Of a stretch of DNA of 64,000 nucleotides, positions 43,663 through 54,055 are shown piece after piece. This stretch comes from Paracidovorax wautersii (GTDB lineage: Bacteria; Pseudomonadota; Gammaproteobacteria; Burkholderiales; Burkholderiaceae_C): assembly GCF_031453675.1 (NCBI RefSeq), contig NZ_JAVIZX010000001.1, forward strand, positions 2,254,001 to 2,318,000. Reading direction: 5' to 3'. Every line of letters starts with the position of its first letter. The first letter of the stretch is position 1. The notes beneath the pieces are model-generated. The model was not told the DNA's origin. It searched no databases and was given only the letters and a program-made list of their open reading frames with translations. The position numbers and the translations under genes are program-made.

Positions 43663-43696
43663 AAAACCGCAGCCTTTGGGCTGCGGTTTTTTTTTT
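43663..43696 (+). terminator. Rho-independent terminator of the porin gene
   Basis: AAAACCGCAGCC (43663-43674) pairs with GGCTGCGGTTTT (43679-43690) across a four-base loop, followed by further T residues to 43696. It lies 34 bp after the porin stop and is textbook in form. Confidence 0.95.
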
Positions 43697-44248
43697 GCCC
43701 GGATGGGCGGGGTAGCGCCTCGACGCGGATGGTGCAGTCCGGGTCCGTGGCCGTCGCGCGAAGTCCTTGCCAGGGCGGTTTACCGCCGCAAGGTTGTGGG
43801 GCGTCTTCAAGGGCTGAGAGCCGGCCCCAGTGCTCTTCATGGCGGAAGGTGGGGCCGATCAATCCGGCGCATGTTCGGGCGCCGCGTTTCCTGCGTGGAT
43901 TCCACGCGCGGGATACCCCGCTTTTTCCGTGCAGGCTGGGCGAGGCGGCAGCCCGCCTTTTGCCGACGGGCCGAGTCACCCCCATGCCATTTGGCGCGAT
44001 CAACGCAGAGCGCTCTGCTGATTGGATCTGCCCCGGGCAAGAGGAGGGGCAGCGCGCAGCCCGCCTTCTCCGGTTTGAACCCCGATGCGGAATCAAGACA
44101 TCGCCAATGGTGGCACCAAGCTTGCATTCACGGCGGCACATGCAGGGGCTGTTCGTGTCGCCGAAAGCGGGGTGTCCTCAGGGAATCCCCGTGGACCTTC
44201 CGGCGTGCGCTGCTGCAATAGTCCCCACTTTTCATCCAGGGAGGTTCC
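43697..44248. other. 552-bp region without a recognisable gene
   Basis: Several frames are open here on both strands, up to 181 codons, but their products are Arg/Pro/Gly/Cys-rich with no domain, no good ribosome binding site and much mutual overlap. I treat the region as non-coding. It must contain the promoter of the peptide transporter operon. Short inverted segments such as GCGGTTTACCGC near 43770 are present, but nothing clearly regulatory. Confidence 0.5.
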
Positions 44249-45829
44249 ATGTCCGGTCTTGCTTCTCGATGGTGCACCGTCGCCGCTTTGGTGCTGGCAT
44301 CTGTTCCCGTGGCCCAGGCGGCGCCGTTCAAGTGGGCCAGCCAGGGGGAGATATCCACGTGGGATATCCATTCGCAGAACAATGCCCTGCAGAACAACAT
44401 CCATGCCTACGTGTACGAAACCTTGGTTCAGTACAACAGCCGCACCTTCGAGGTGGAGCCCGTGCTGGCGACGGCATGGAAGGAGATCAGCCCGACGCAG
44501 GTGCGCTTCACGCTGCGCCCAGGGGTGAAGTTCCATGACGGCTCGGCCTTCACTGCGGACGACGCGGTGTACTCGCTGAACCGGGCCATGGCCAAGACGT
44601 CGAACTACGGCCCGTATGTACAGGGCTTCGATCGCATTGCCAAGGTGGACGCGCAGACCATCGACATCCATCTCAAGGCGCCCAACCCGGTCCTGCTGCG
44701 CCAACTGACCGAACTGCGCGTGATGAGCAAGGCCTGGGCGGAGAAGAACAAGTCGGTCGAGCCCAAGGACATCAAAGGCTCCGACGAGAATTTCGCGCAC
44801 CGCAATGCCATGGGCACGGGACCCTACACACTGGAGTCCTGGCAGCCCGACGTGCGCATGGTGTTCAAGCGCAACCCGAACTGGTGGGGGACGATGGAGG
44901 GCAATGTGACGGAGATCGTCTACACCCCCATCAAGTCGGCTGCCACCCGTGTGGCGGCGCTGCTGTCCGGGGAAGTGGACATGGTGCTCGATCCGTCCCC
45001 GCAGGACCTGGCGCGGCTGCGCTCCAGTGCCGACCTGAAGGTGGTGGACGGCGTCGAGAACCGGACGCTGTTTCTGGGCATGGACCAGTTCCGCGAGGAA
45101 CTGGTGGGCTCCAACATCAAGGGCAAGAATCCGCTGAAGGACCTGCGCGTGCGCAAGGCGCTGTACCAGGCCATCGACGTGAACACGCTCACGCGCAGCA
45201 TTCTGCGTGGCCTGGGCAAGCCGACCGGCACCCTGGTCGCGCCGCAGGTAGCGGGCTGGACCGAGGGCGTGGGCAAGCGCATGCCCTACGACGTGGAGGC
45301 TGCCAAGAAGCTGCTGGCCGAAGCTGGATACGCCGAGGGCTTCGAGGTCGACTTCGCCTGTCCCAACAATCGCTACATCAACGACGAAGCCGTCTGTCAG
45401 GCCGTCACCGCGATGTGGGCACGCGTTGGCGTGAAGGCCAAGCTGCGCACGCTGCCGCTGGTCACCTACTTCCCCATGATCCAGCGCAACGAGGCTAGCA
45501 TCTACATGCTGGGCTGGGGCGTTCCGACCTTCGATGCGCTGTACAGCCTGCAGTCGTTGGTGCGCACCGTAGGCACGGGCGGCGACGGCAACTACAACGT
45601 GGGCCGCTACAGCAACCAGCGCATGGACTACCTGGTGGACCGCATCAAGATGGAAACGGATGCGCCGGTCCGCTCGCGCATGCTCACCGAGGCACTGCAA
45701 CTGTCCAACGACACGGTCTCGCACATTCCGCTGTACGACCAGGTCATCCCCTGGGCCATGAAGAAGAAGATCGACATGGTGCACCGGGCCGACAACCGCA
45801 TCGACATGCGGGCCGTGAAGGTCAACTGA
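44249..45829 (+). CDS. Peptide-type ABC transporter substrate-binding protein, copy 1
   Basis: A 526-residue periplasmic binding protein of the DppA/OppA family (SBP family 5). A signal peptide ends at VAQA-APFKW. Family marks are LATAWKEISPTQVRFTLRPG, VKFHDGSAFTADDAVYSLNR, GTGPYTLESW, and IKSAATRVAALLSGEVDM. The C-terminal lobe includes LRVRKALYQAIDVNTL and ACPNNRYINDEAVCQAV-type sequence. It is about half identical to the second binding protein encoded 4 kb downstream, which has exactly the same length. An AGGGAGG site precedes the ATG. The ligand is probably a peptide or related compound. Confidence 0.92.
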   Translation: MSGLASRWCTVAALVLASVPVAQAAPFKWASQGEISTWDIHSQNNALQNNIHAYVYETLVQYNSRTFEVEPVLATAWKEISPTQVRFTLRPGVKFHDGSAFTADDAVYSLNRAMAKTSNYGPYVQGFDRIAKVDAQTIDIHLKAPNPVLLRQLTELRVMSKAWAEKNKSVEPKDIKGSDENFAHRNAMGTGPYTLESWQPDVRMVFKRNPNWWGTMEGNVTEIVYTPIKSAATRVAALLSGEVDMVLDPSPQDLARLRSSADLKVVDGVENRTLFLGMDQFREELVGSNIKGKNPLKDLRVRKALYQAIDVNTLTRSILRGLGKPTGTLVAPQVAGWTEGVGKRMPYDVEAAKKLLAEAGYAEGFEVDFACPNNRYINDEAVCQAVTAMWARVGVKAKLRTLPLVTYFPMIQRNEASIYMLGWGVPTFDALYSLQSLVRTVGTGGDGNYNVGRYSNQRMDYLVDRIKMETDAPVRSRMLTEALQLSNDTVSHIPLYDQVIPWAMKKKIDMVHRADNRIDMRAVKVN

Positions 45830-45967
45830 GGCTTCTCGCCCACCCGCAGTACCCGGGCCTGCGCAGCTCTTGCGCACGCCCTGGTGCTATCCCGGGAGCC
45901 ACTGGGTTTTTGGGGTCCGCGCGAGAGGGACCCTGCTAGCATGCTCCATTCATTTCCGGTTCTCTGA

Positions 45968-46951
45968 ATGCTCGCCTTTATCCTGCGCCGCCTCATACAG
46001 GCCGTGATCGTGATGGTCACCGTGGCTTTCATCTCCTTCATGCTGTTCCAGTACGTGGGAGACCCCGTCGTGTTTCTGCTGGGGCAGGATGCGACGCCGG
46101 AGCAGATCCGCGAGATGCGCGCTTCGCTGGGGCTGGACCAGCCGTTCATCGTGCAGTTCTGGCACTTCCTGGTGAATGCGGCCCAGGGCGAATTCGGGCT
46201 GAGCCTGCGGCAGGGCGCCAAGGTTTCGCGCCTGATTGCCGAGCGCTTCCCCGCCACGCTGGAACTGGCGCTGGTGGCCGCGCTCATCGCGCTGGTCGTC
46301 GGCGTGCCGATGGGCGTGTATGCGGCGCTGCGCCGCGGCACATTCACCAGCCAGCTTTTCATGACGCTGTCGCTGCTGGGCGTGTCGCTGCCCACCTTCC
46401 TCATCGGCATCCTGCTGATCCTGGTGTTCGCCGTGCACCTGGGCTGGTTCCCCAGCTTCGGCCGTGGCCAGGTCACCGACCTGGGGTGGTGGAGCACCGG
46501 ACTGCTCACGGCCAAGGGCTGGCACCACATCACGCTGCCGGCGGTGACGCTGGCGATCTTCCAGCTCACGCTGATCATGCGGCTGGTGCGCGCCGAGATG
46601 CTGGAGGTGCTGCGCACCGACTACATCAAGTTCGCGCGCGCCCGCGGCCTGTCGGACCGCGCCATCCACTTCGGCCATGCCCTCAAGAACACGCTGGTGC
46701 CGGTGATGACCATCACCGGCCTGCAACTGGGCGGCCTGATTGCCTTCGCCATCATCACCGAGACGGTGTTCCAGTGGCCGGGCATGGGCCTGCTGTTCAT
46801 CCAGGCGGTCACCTTCGCCGACATCCCCGTGATGGCCGCCTACCTGTGCCTGATCGCGCTGATCTTCGTAGTCATCAATCTTGTGGTGGACCTGCTGTAC
46901 TTCGCCGTCGACCCGCGCCTGCGCGTGGGAGGCAAGGCGGGAGGCCACTGA
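45968..46951 (+). CDS. Peptide-type ABC transporter permease, DppB-like
   Basis: A 327-residue inner-membrane permease with six membrane helices. It begins AFILRRLIQAVIVMVTVAFISF and has LGLDQPFIVQFWHFL, TLELALVAALIALVVGVPMGV and the EAA loop RTDYIKFARARGLSDRAIHFGHALKN that contacts the ATPase. Such proteins pair with a DppC-type partner, encoded here at 49908. It follows binding protein 1 by 138 bp and is directly followed by the amidohydrolase gene. Confidence 0.93.
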   Translation: MLAFILRRLIQAVIVMVTVAFISFMLFQYVGDPVVFLLGQDATPEQIREMRASLGLDQPFIVQFWHFLVNAAQGEFGLSLRQGAKVSRLIAERFPATLELALVAALIALVVGVPMGVYAALRRGTFTSQLFMTLSLLGVSLPTFLIGILLILVFAVHLGWFPSFGRGQVTDLGWWSTGLLTAKGWHHITLPAVTLAIFQLTLIMRLVRAEMLEVLRTDYIKFARARGLSDRAIHFGHALKNTLVPVMTITGLQLGGLIAFAIITETVFQWPGMGLLFIQAVTFADIPVMAAYLCLIALIFVVINLVVDLLYFAVDPRLRVGGKAGGH

Positions 46952-46952
46952 G

Positions 46953-48170
46953 ATGCAGCCCGCGCGACTGAAGGCCGGCGGCCGGGCGTTTGCGCACATC
47001 GCGCAGTTCCATCCCGAGCTCACGGCGTTCCGGCGAGACCTGCATGCGCACCCCGAGCTGGGCTTCGAGGAGGTCTACACCGCCGCCCGCGTCAAGGAGG
47101 CCCTGCGCCTGTGCGGCGTGGACGAGGTGCACGACGGCATCGGCCGTACCGGCGTGGTGGGCGTGATCCACGGCCAGGGCCGGTCCACCGGCAGCATGAT
47201 CGGCCTGCGCGCCGACATGGATGCGCTGCCCATGACCGAGACCAACGAGGTGGCCTGGAAGTCCTGCAAGCCGGGCCTCATGCACGGCTGCGGGCACGAC
47301 GGGCACACGGCCATGCTGGTGGGCGCGGCGCGCTACCTGGCCGCCACGCGCCACTTCGACGGCACGGCCGTGCTGATCTTCCAACCGGGCGAAGAAGGCT
47401 TCGGCGGCGCGCGCGTGATGATCGAAGACGGCCTGTTCGAGCGTTTCCCCGTGCAGTCGGTCTACGCCATGCACAACTGGCCGGCGATGAAGCCCGGCAC
47501 GGTGGGGCTCAACTCCGGCGCCATGATGGCGGCGGCGGACCGCATCACCATCGAGATCAGCGGCCGGGGCGGCCACGGCGCGCATGCCTATCAGGCGGTG
47601 GACGTGGTGCTGGTGGCCGCGCACATCATCACGGCGGTGCAGGGCATCGTCTCGCGCAACGTGCGGCCGCTCGACAGCGCGGTGATCAGCCTGTGCGCCG
47701 TGCAGGCCGGGGACCTGGGCGCCTTCAGCGTGCTGCCGGGCACCGCCACGCTGGTGGGCACGGTGCGCAGCTTCGACCCGGTGGTGCAGGACATGGTGCA
47801 GCGGCGCATCCAGGAGCTGTGCGGCGCCATCGCACTGGGCTTCGGCGCCACGGCCAACGTGCGCTACGAGCGCATCTACCCGGCCACCATCAACACCGAA
47901 AGCGATGCGATCTTTGCCGGCAACGTGGCCGAGTCGCTGGTGGGGGCCGAGAACGTGGTGCGCGACCTGGAGCCCAGCATGGGCGCGGAGGATTTCTCCT
48001 TCATGCTGCAGAGCCGCCCCGGGGCCTACCTGCGCATCGGCCAGGGCACGGGGCCCGGCAACAGCGCGCTGCACAACAGCCGCTACGACTTCAACGACGA
48101 CATCCTGCCCCTGGGCGCTGCGCTGCACGCCAGCCTGGTGGAGCAGGCCATGCCGCTCGCGTCGGCCTAG
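46953..48170 (+). CDS. M20 family amidohydrolase (hippurate hydrolase-like)
   Basis: A 405-residue cytoplasmic metal-dependent hydrolase. The pattern is LHAHPELGFEE, GLRADMDALPM, HGCGHDGHTAML and FQPGEEGFGGARVMIEDGL, with a small dimerisation domain (GRGGHGAHAYQAVDVVLVA) and a last metal ligand in NSALHNSRYDFND. Members of this branch remove acyl groups from amino acids or cleave related amides. Its start lies one base after the permease stop, so translation is coupled. The position inside an importer operon suggests that the imported ligand is N-acylated or a dipeptide-like amide, which is inference. Confidence 0.92.
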   Translation: MQPARLKAGGRAFAHIAQFHPELTAFRRDLHAHPELGFEEVYTAARVKEALRLCGVDEVHDGIGRTGVVGVIHGQGRSTGSMIGLRADMDALPMTETNEVAWKSCKPGLMHGCGHDGHTAMLVGAARYLAATRHFDGTAVLIFQPGEEGFGGARVMIEDGLFERFPVQSVYAMHNWPAMKPGTVGLNSGAMMAAADRITIEISGRGGHGAHAYQAVDVVLVAAHIITAVQGIVSRNVRPLDSAVISLCAVQAGDLGAFSVLPGTATLVGTVRSFDPVVQDMVQRRIQELCGAIALGFGATANVRYERIYPATINTESDAIFAGNVAESLVGAENVVRDLEPSMGAEDFSFMLQSRPGAYLRIGQGTGPGNSALHNSRYDFNDDILPLGAALHASLVEQAMPLASA

Positions 48171-48208
48171 CCGCCAGGCCGTCACGCCTCTTCCATGCCA
48201 GGATCTCC

Positions 48209-49789
48209 ATGAAAATACAAAGAAAATGGGCCGCAGCGTCCGTCCTGATTGCGCTGCCAGCTATGGTTTTGGTAGCGAATGCGCAGGTGATCCGGGTGGC
48301 GAACCAGGGCGATGCGCTGTCCATGGACCCGCACTCGCTCAACGAGTCGCTGCAGCTGAGCGTCACCGGCAACGTGTACGAACCGCTGATCGGGCGCAAC
48401 AAGGATTTGAGCCTGGCGCCGGCGCTGGCCACGGCCTGGAAGCAGACCGCGCCCACGGTCTGGCGCTTCGAACTGCGCAAGGGCGTGCTTTTCCACGACG
48501 GCACGCCGTTCACGGCAGACGACGTGCTGTTCTCCCTGCAGCGCACGCAGGCCAACGCGTCCGACATGAAGACGTACACCAACGACTTCCAGGAGGTGCG
48601 CAAGATCGACGACCACACGGTCGAGATCGAGACCAAGGCGCCGTACCCCATCCTGCCCGAGGTGCTCACGCTGGTCTACATGATGAGCAAGAGCTGGTGC
48701 GAGACGAACCAGGCCGTCGTGCCGGTGGACCGCCGCAAGGGCGTGGAGAACGCGGCGTCGTTCCGCGCCAACGGCACCGGCCCGTTCCGCGTGCGAGAGC
48801 GCCAGCCCAACGTGCGCACCGTGTTCACGCGCAACGGCAGCTACTGGGGCACCATCGAGAGCAATGCCGCGGAGGTGGTCTACACCCCCATCGGCAACGA
48901 TGCCACCCGCGTGGCCGCGCTGCTGTCGGGCGAGGTGGACGTGATGGAGCCCGTGCCGCTGCAGGACATCGACCGTGTGAACGGCAGCAACCTTACGCGC
49001 GCCGTCACCGGCCCCGAGCTGCGCACCATCTTCCTGGGCATGGACCAGAAGCGCGACGAGCTGCTGTATTCCAGCGTGAAGGGCAAGAACCCCTTCAAGG
49101 ACAAGCGCGTGCGCCAGGCCTTCTACCAGGCCATCGACATCGACGGCATCCGCAAGACGGTGATGCGCGGCGCGAGCAATCCGTCGGCGCTGCTCGTGGG
49201 CCCGGGCGTGAACGGCTTCACTCCCGACATCAAGCGCCTGGCCTACGACGTCAACGCCGCCAAGAAGCTGATGGCAGAGGCGGGCTATGCCGAGGGCTTC
49301 GAGGTCGGCATGAACTGCCCCAACGACCGCTACGTGAACGATGCGCGCATCTGTCAGACCATTGCCGCCAACCTGTCGCGCATCAACGTCAAGGTGAATC
49401 TGCAGGCCGAGACCAAGGGCACGTACTTCCCCAAGGTGCTGCGGCGCGACACCAGCTTCTACATGCTCGGCTGGACGCCGGCCACCTACGACGCGCACAA
49501 CGCGCTGAACGCCATCGCATCCTGCGTGGACGACAAGGGGGCAGGGCAGTTCAACCTGGGCGGCTACTGCAACCCGAAGGTGGACGCGTTGACCCAGCAG
49601 GTGCAGTCGGAGACCGACAGGACCCGGCGCAACGCGCTGATCCGCCAGGCGTTCGAACTGCATGCGGCCGACGTCGGCCACATTCCGCTGCACCAGCAGG
49701 CCCTGGCCTGGGGGGTGTCCCGCAAGGTCCGGCTGGTCCAGCTGGCCGACAACTTCATGCCTTTCAAGTGGATGAGCATCAGTCCGTAG
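48209..49789 (+). CDS. Peptide-type ABC transporter substrate-binding protein, copy 2
   Basis: A 526-residue paralogue of the first binding protein, with the same pattern: LATAWKQTAPTVWRFELRKG, VLFHDGTPFTADDVLFSLQR, GTGPFRVRER, GNDATRVAALLSGEVDV and KRVRQAFYQAIDIDGI. A signal peptide ends at VANA-QVIRV. The codons for its hydrophobic core (about 48251-48281) resemble the interspersed repeat. The ligand-cleft region differs from copy 1, so the two may give one transporter two specificities. It lies 38 bp after the amidohydrolase gene; ATG 48209 starts a normal signal peptide. Confidence 0.92.
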   Translation: MKIQRKWAAASVLIALPAMVLVANAQVIRVANQGDALSMDPHSLNESLQLSVTGNVYEPLIGRNKDLSLAPALATAWKQTAPTVWRFELRKGVLFHDGTPFTADDVLFSLQRTQANASDMKTYTNDFQEVRKIDDHTVEIETKAPYPILPEVLTLVYMMSKSWCETNQAVVPVDRRKGVENAASFRANGTGPFRVRERQPNVRTVFTRNGSYWGTIESNAAEVVYTPIGNDATRVAALLSGEVDVMEPVPLQDIDRVNGSNLTRAVTGPELRTIFLGMDQKRDELLYSSVKGKNPFKDKRVRQAFYQAIDIDGIRKTVMRGASNPSALLVGPGVNGFTPDIKRLAYDVNAAKKLMAEAGYAEGFEVGMNCPNDRYVNDARICQTIAANLSRINVKVNLQAETKGTYFPKVLRRDTSFYMLGWTPATYDAHNALNAIASCVDDKGAGQFNLGGYCNPKVDALTQQVQSETDRTRRNALIRQAFELHAADVGHIPLHQQALAWGVSRKVRLVQLADNFMPFKWMSISP

Positions 49790-49907
49790 CCTGACGGCGC
49801 CCTGCGCCCGCAGTGCCTGCAGCGGCCACCGCCGACGCAGGCCCCGACCGCAGCCAGACCGGCCATCCGCCTGCCTGACCTGCCCTTGTTTCCCGAGAGT
49901 CCTCACG

Positions 49908-50825
49908 ATGAAAAAAACGCTCTTCCGCTGGTACGACAGCGATGTCGGCCACAGCTTCCGCACCTCGCCCGTGGCCATCGGCGCGGCCCTGATCGCCGTC
50001 GTCTGCGTGTTCTGCGCGGTCTTCGCCGGCTGGGTGGCGCCGCACAACCCGTTCGACCTGACCACGCTGGAGCTGTCCGACGCGCGGCTGCCGCCCTGGT
50101 GGAACACCGAAGGCGGCGGCACCTGGAAGTACCCGCTGGGCACCGACGACCAGGGCCGCGACATCCTCTCCGCCGTGATCTACGGCGCCCGCATCTCGCT
50201 GATCGTTGGCTTCGCCTCGGTGGTGCTGTCGGTGGTGGTGGGCGTGGCGCTGGGCCTGCTGGCAGGCTTTCGCGGCGGCTGGGTGGACGGCGTGCTGATG
50301 CGCCTGTGCGATGTGATGCTGTCCTTCCCCGCCATCCTGGTGGCGCTGCTGATCGCCGGCGTGGGCCGTGCGGTGTTCCCCAATGCGCACGAGTCGCTGG
50401 CCTTCGGCGTGCTGATCATTTCCATCTCGCTCACCGGGTGGGTGCAGTACGCGCGCACGGTGCGCGGCTCCACGCTGGTGGAGCGCAACAAGGAATACGT
50501 GCAGGCCGCCCGCGTCACGGGCGTGTCGCCGCTGCGCATCATGCGCAAGCACGTGCTGCCCAACGTGATGGGCCCGGTCATGGTGCTGGCCACCATCCAA
50601 GTGGCCACGGCCATCATCACCGAGGCCACGCTGTCTTTCCTGGGGGTGGGCGCGCCGCCCACGTCGCCCTCGCTGGGCACGCTGATCCGCATCGGCAACG
50701 ACTACCTCTTCTCCGGCGAATGGTGGATCACCGTGTTCCCGGGCGTCATGCTGGTGCTCATCGCACTGTCGGTGAACCTGCTGGGCGACTGGCTGCGCGA
50801 CGCCCTGAACCCCCGCCTGCGTTGA
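49908..50825 (+). CDS. Peptide-type ABC transporter permease, DppC-like
   Basis: A 305-residue inner-membrane permease. It has the DppC-type start (DVGHSFRTSPVAIGAALIAVVCVF), the short periplasmic insertion (LGTDDQGRDILSAVIYGARISL) and an EAA loop, RNKEYVQAARVTGVSPLRIMRKHVLPN. The C-terminal helices include ITEATLSFLGVGAPP. It pairs with the permease encoded at 45968. The gap to the ATPase gene is 249 bp of repeat-like sequence, wider than elsewhere in the operon. Confidence 0.94.
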   Translation: MKKTLFRWYDSDVGHSFRTSPVAIGAALIAVVCVFCAVFAGWVAPHNPFDLTTLELSDARLPPWWNTEGGGTWKYPLGTDDQGRDILSAVIYGARISLIVGFASVVLSVVVGVALGLLAGFRGGWVDGVLMRLCDVMLSFPAILVALLIAGVGRAVFPNAHESLAFGVLIISISLTGWVQYARTVRGSTLVERNKEYVQAARVTGVSPLRIMRKHVLPNVMGPVMVLATIQVATAIITEATLSFLGVGAPPTSPSLGTLIRIGNDYLFSGEWWITVFPGVMLVLIALSVNLLGDWLRDALNPRLR

Positions 50826-51074
50826 ACATGAAGCACTACCTCCTGTGCGACTTCGTCGCTCCGTACCCCGGCCTGAGGCCGCGGCTCTTCGCGCACGTCC
50901 AAGCCTGCGCGGGCAGGCTTGGAGCCACGGCGCTCAGCCCCTTCTCTCATCGCTGCGCGATGGGCGGGGGGACGCCGCCCCCACTGCGGGGCGGCCCTTG
51001 CTCGGCGGCCGCTGGCCTGGACCGCGCCAGTTCCACGAACGCGCGCTCGTGCACCAGATAACGGATTGATTGCC
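50826..51074. repeat. Repeat-like GC-rich spacer inside the transporter operon
   Basis: This 249-bp spacer contains a perfect ten-pair stem, CCAAGCCTGC (50899-50908) with GCAGGCTTGG (50913-50922), then a second palindromic stretch around ATCGCTGCGCGAT and a run of GC-rich segments (GGGACGCCGCCCCC, GCGGCCGCTGGCC). It has the look of a mobile intergenic repeat of a family different from the 60-bp one. It could lower expression of the downstream ATPases, but there is no U-tract. Confidence 0.55.
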
Positions 51075-52066
51075 ATGTCCCTACTCGAAGTCAAGAACCT
51101 CGTCGTCGAATTCCCCGGCCGCCGCGGCACGCTGCGCGCGCTGGACGATATTTCCTTCTCGATCGCACCCGGAGAAATCCTGGGCGTGGTGGGTGAATCC
51201 GGTGCGGGCAAGTCGCTCACCGGTGCGTCCATCATCGGCCTGCTGGAGCCGCCGGGCCGCGTGGCCTCCGGCCAGATCCTGCTGGAAGGCCAGCGCATCG
51301 ACCACCTCAAGAACGACCAGATGCGCCACATCCGTGGCCGCAAGATCGGCGCGATCTTCCAGGACCCGCTGACCTCGCTGAACCCGCTGTACACCGTGGG
51401 CCAGCAGCTCACCGAAACCATTCAGACCCATCTGCCGGTGAACGCCGCCGAAGCCCGCCGCCGCGCCATCGACCTGCTCAAGGACACGGGCATTCCAGCG
51501 GCCGAGCAGCGCATCGACCACTACCCGCACCAGTTCTCGGGCGGCATGCGCCAGCGCGTGGTGATCGCCCTGGCCCTGGCGGCCGAGCCCAAGCTCATCG
51601 TGGCCGACGAGCCCACGACGGCGCTGGACGTGTCCATCCAGGCGCAGATCATTCAATTGCTGAAGAACATCTGCAAATCGCGCGGCGCGGCCGTGATGCT
51701 GATCACGCACGACATGGGCGTGATCGCCGAGACCTGCGACCGCGTGGCCGTCATGTACGCCGGCCGCATCGCCGAGATCGGCCCGGTGCACGAGGTCATC
51801 AACCACCCCGCCCATCCCTACACGGCCGGCCTGATGGCTTCCATCCCCGACATGGCGCAGGACCGTGAGCGCCTGAACCAGATCGACGGTGCCATGCCGC
51901 GCCTGAACGCCATTCCCAAGGGCTGCGCCTTCAACCCGCGCTGCAAGCACACCTTCGACCGCTGCCTGGTCGAGCGGCCCGACCTGTTGCAGGCCGGTGC
52001 TACGCGCGCGGCCTGCTGGCTGCACGACACCCAGGCGCAAGCCGCCGCCATCACCGGAGAAACCGC

Positions 52067-52070
<4 letters not shown>
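51075..52070 (+). CDS. Peptide-type ABC transporter ATPase, DppD-like
   Basis: A 331-residue ATPase: Walker [10 protein letters not shown]-loop [12 protein letters not shown], signature FSGGMRQR, Walker [13 protein letters not shown], switch His in LITHDMG. The C-terminal [19 protein letters not shown] is the oligopeptide/dipeptide extension, which in related ATPases holds an iron-sulfur cluster with four Cys (Cys here in GCAF, RCKH, RCLV and AACW). It overlaps the next ATPase by four bases. The ATG at 51075 directly precedes [11 protein letters not shown]. Confidence 0.94.
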
Positions 52071-53137
<1,067 letters not shown>

Positions 53138-53139
53138 GT

Positions 53140-53197
53140 GTTTTGGGCCGCTGGCACTTGTGGATAAAGCGTAGGAAGCTATCAAATAAATAGCAAA
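53140..53197 (-). repeat. Reverse copy of the interspersed repeat
   Basis: GTTTTGGGCCGCTGGCACTT, then GTGGATAAAGCGTAGG and AAGCTATCAAATAAATAGC fit the reverse consensus. It begins at the stop of the last transporter gene and runs into the terminator stem. Confidence 0.75.
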
Positions 53198-53226
53198 AGC
53201 CCCGCAGTCGCCTGCGGGGCTTTTGC
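53193..53226. terminator. Bidirectional Rho-independent terminator
   Basis: GCAAAAGCCCCGCAG (53193-53207) pairs with CTGCGGGGCTTTTGC (53212-53226) around a four-base loop: a 15-pair perfect stem with A and T runs at its base, so it can work on both strands. It closes the transporter operon and can stop the convergent DoxX transcript. Confidence 0.93.
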
Positions 53227-53367
53227 TTTGGAAGCCGCGCTATCGCCGGCCCGGATCTGAGGGGTGCGGCTGTGGCCCGCGTGCACCGCTGGGCCGCTCA
53301 GAAGGTGTGAAGCAATCCGGCGTTGTTTCGTAGAACGGGCCTGGGTGGTGGACCCGTTTACCCCCTC

Positions 53368-53826
53368 TTAGTTGAAGCGGCCGTGCACGCCGCCCAGGCT
53401 GTAGCGGCCGGCGCCCAGCAGCATCACCGCCAGCGCGCCGAAGAGGTACAGGCCCTGCAGTTCCAGCGCCCAGCCGCCTTGCTTGGTGAGCGCGAACAGG
53501 TCGGCCATGTGCACCAGGCCGAAGGCCACCAGCATGTTGACCACGATGATGGCCGCGCCGGCGCGCGTGGCGATGCCGGCGATCAGCAGCAGCGGCGCCA
53601 CGATCTCGCCGATGAATACGCCGTAGGCCAGCACGCCTGGCAGGCCGGCCTTCTCCAGCATGCCGGCGATGAAGCCCACGCCGGCGTGTACCTTGAAGAT
53701 GCCGTGCAGCAGCACCAGGATGCCGATGGACAGGCGCAGCACCAGCTTGCCGGCATCGTCGGTCGACGGGATGGCAGCCGGCGAAGCCGTGGTGCGGGAC
53801 GTGGAATGCAGGGTCTTGGTGTTCAT
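53368..53826 (-). CDS. DoxX family membrane protein
   Basis: A 152-residue membrane protein with four hydrophobic helices and the DoxX pattern: LVLRLSIGILVLLHGIFKV, GFIAGMLEKAGLPGVLAYGVFIGEIVAPLLLIAG in pieces, TRAGAAIIVVNMLVAFGL and LFGALAVMLLGAGRYSL. DoxX-like proteins are found in respiratory and redox contexts, but most members are uncharacterised. The ATG at 53826 follows an AGAGGA site; the longer frame upstream is not supported. Confidence 0.88.
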   Translation of the reverse strand: MNTKTLHSTSRTTASPAAIPSTDDAGKLVLRLSIGILVLLHGIFKVHAGVGFIAGMLEKAGLPGVLAYGVFIGEIVAPLLLIAGIATRAGAAIIVVNMLVAFGLVHMADLFALTKQGGWALELQGLYLFGALAVMLLGAGRYSLGGVHGRFN

Positions 53827-54055
53827 GGTGTGGTCCTCTCTGAATGTGTGTGGCGGAAAGCACGCAGTGTCGGCGGGAGGTGCGAACGCGGTCGGTGCGT
53901 TTGCGCACACATTTAGCCAGAAAGTGGCCGTATTGGGGGCCGCCAGCCGAGATGCCTGTGGTGGCCATCCGCCGTGCGAAGCCCCAGGCCTTTCATGCCG
54001 CTGTCATCCTTGCGCACCACCATGCCGGCTTTGAATCAAGACGGGAGAGCGTGTG

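Noticed and set aside
43676-44221. 181-codon gene in the region after the porin
   Set aside because: It begins within the porin terminator, has no ribosome binding site and its product is low-complexity with no domain; overlapping frames on both strands are equally open.
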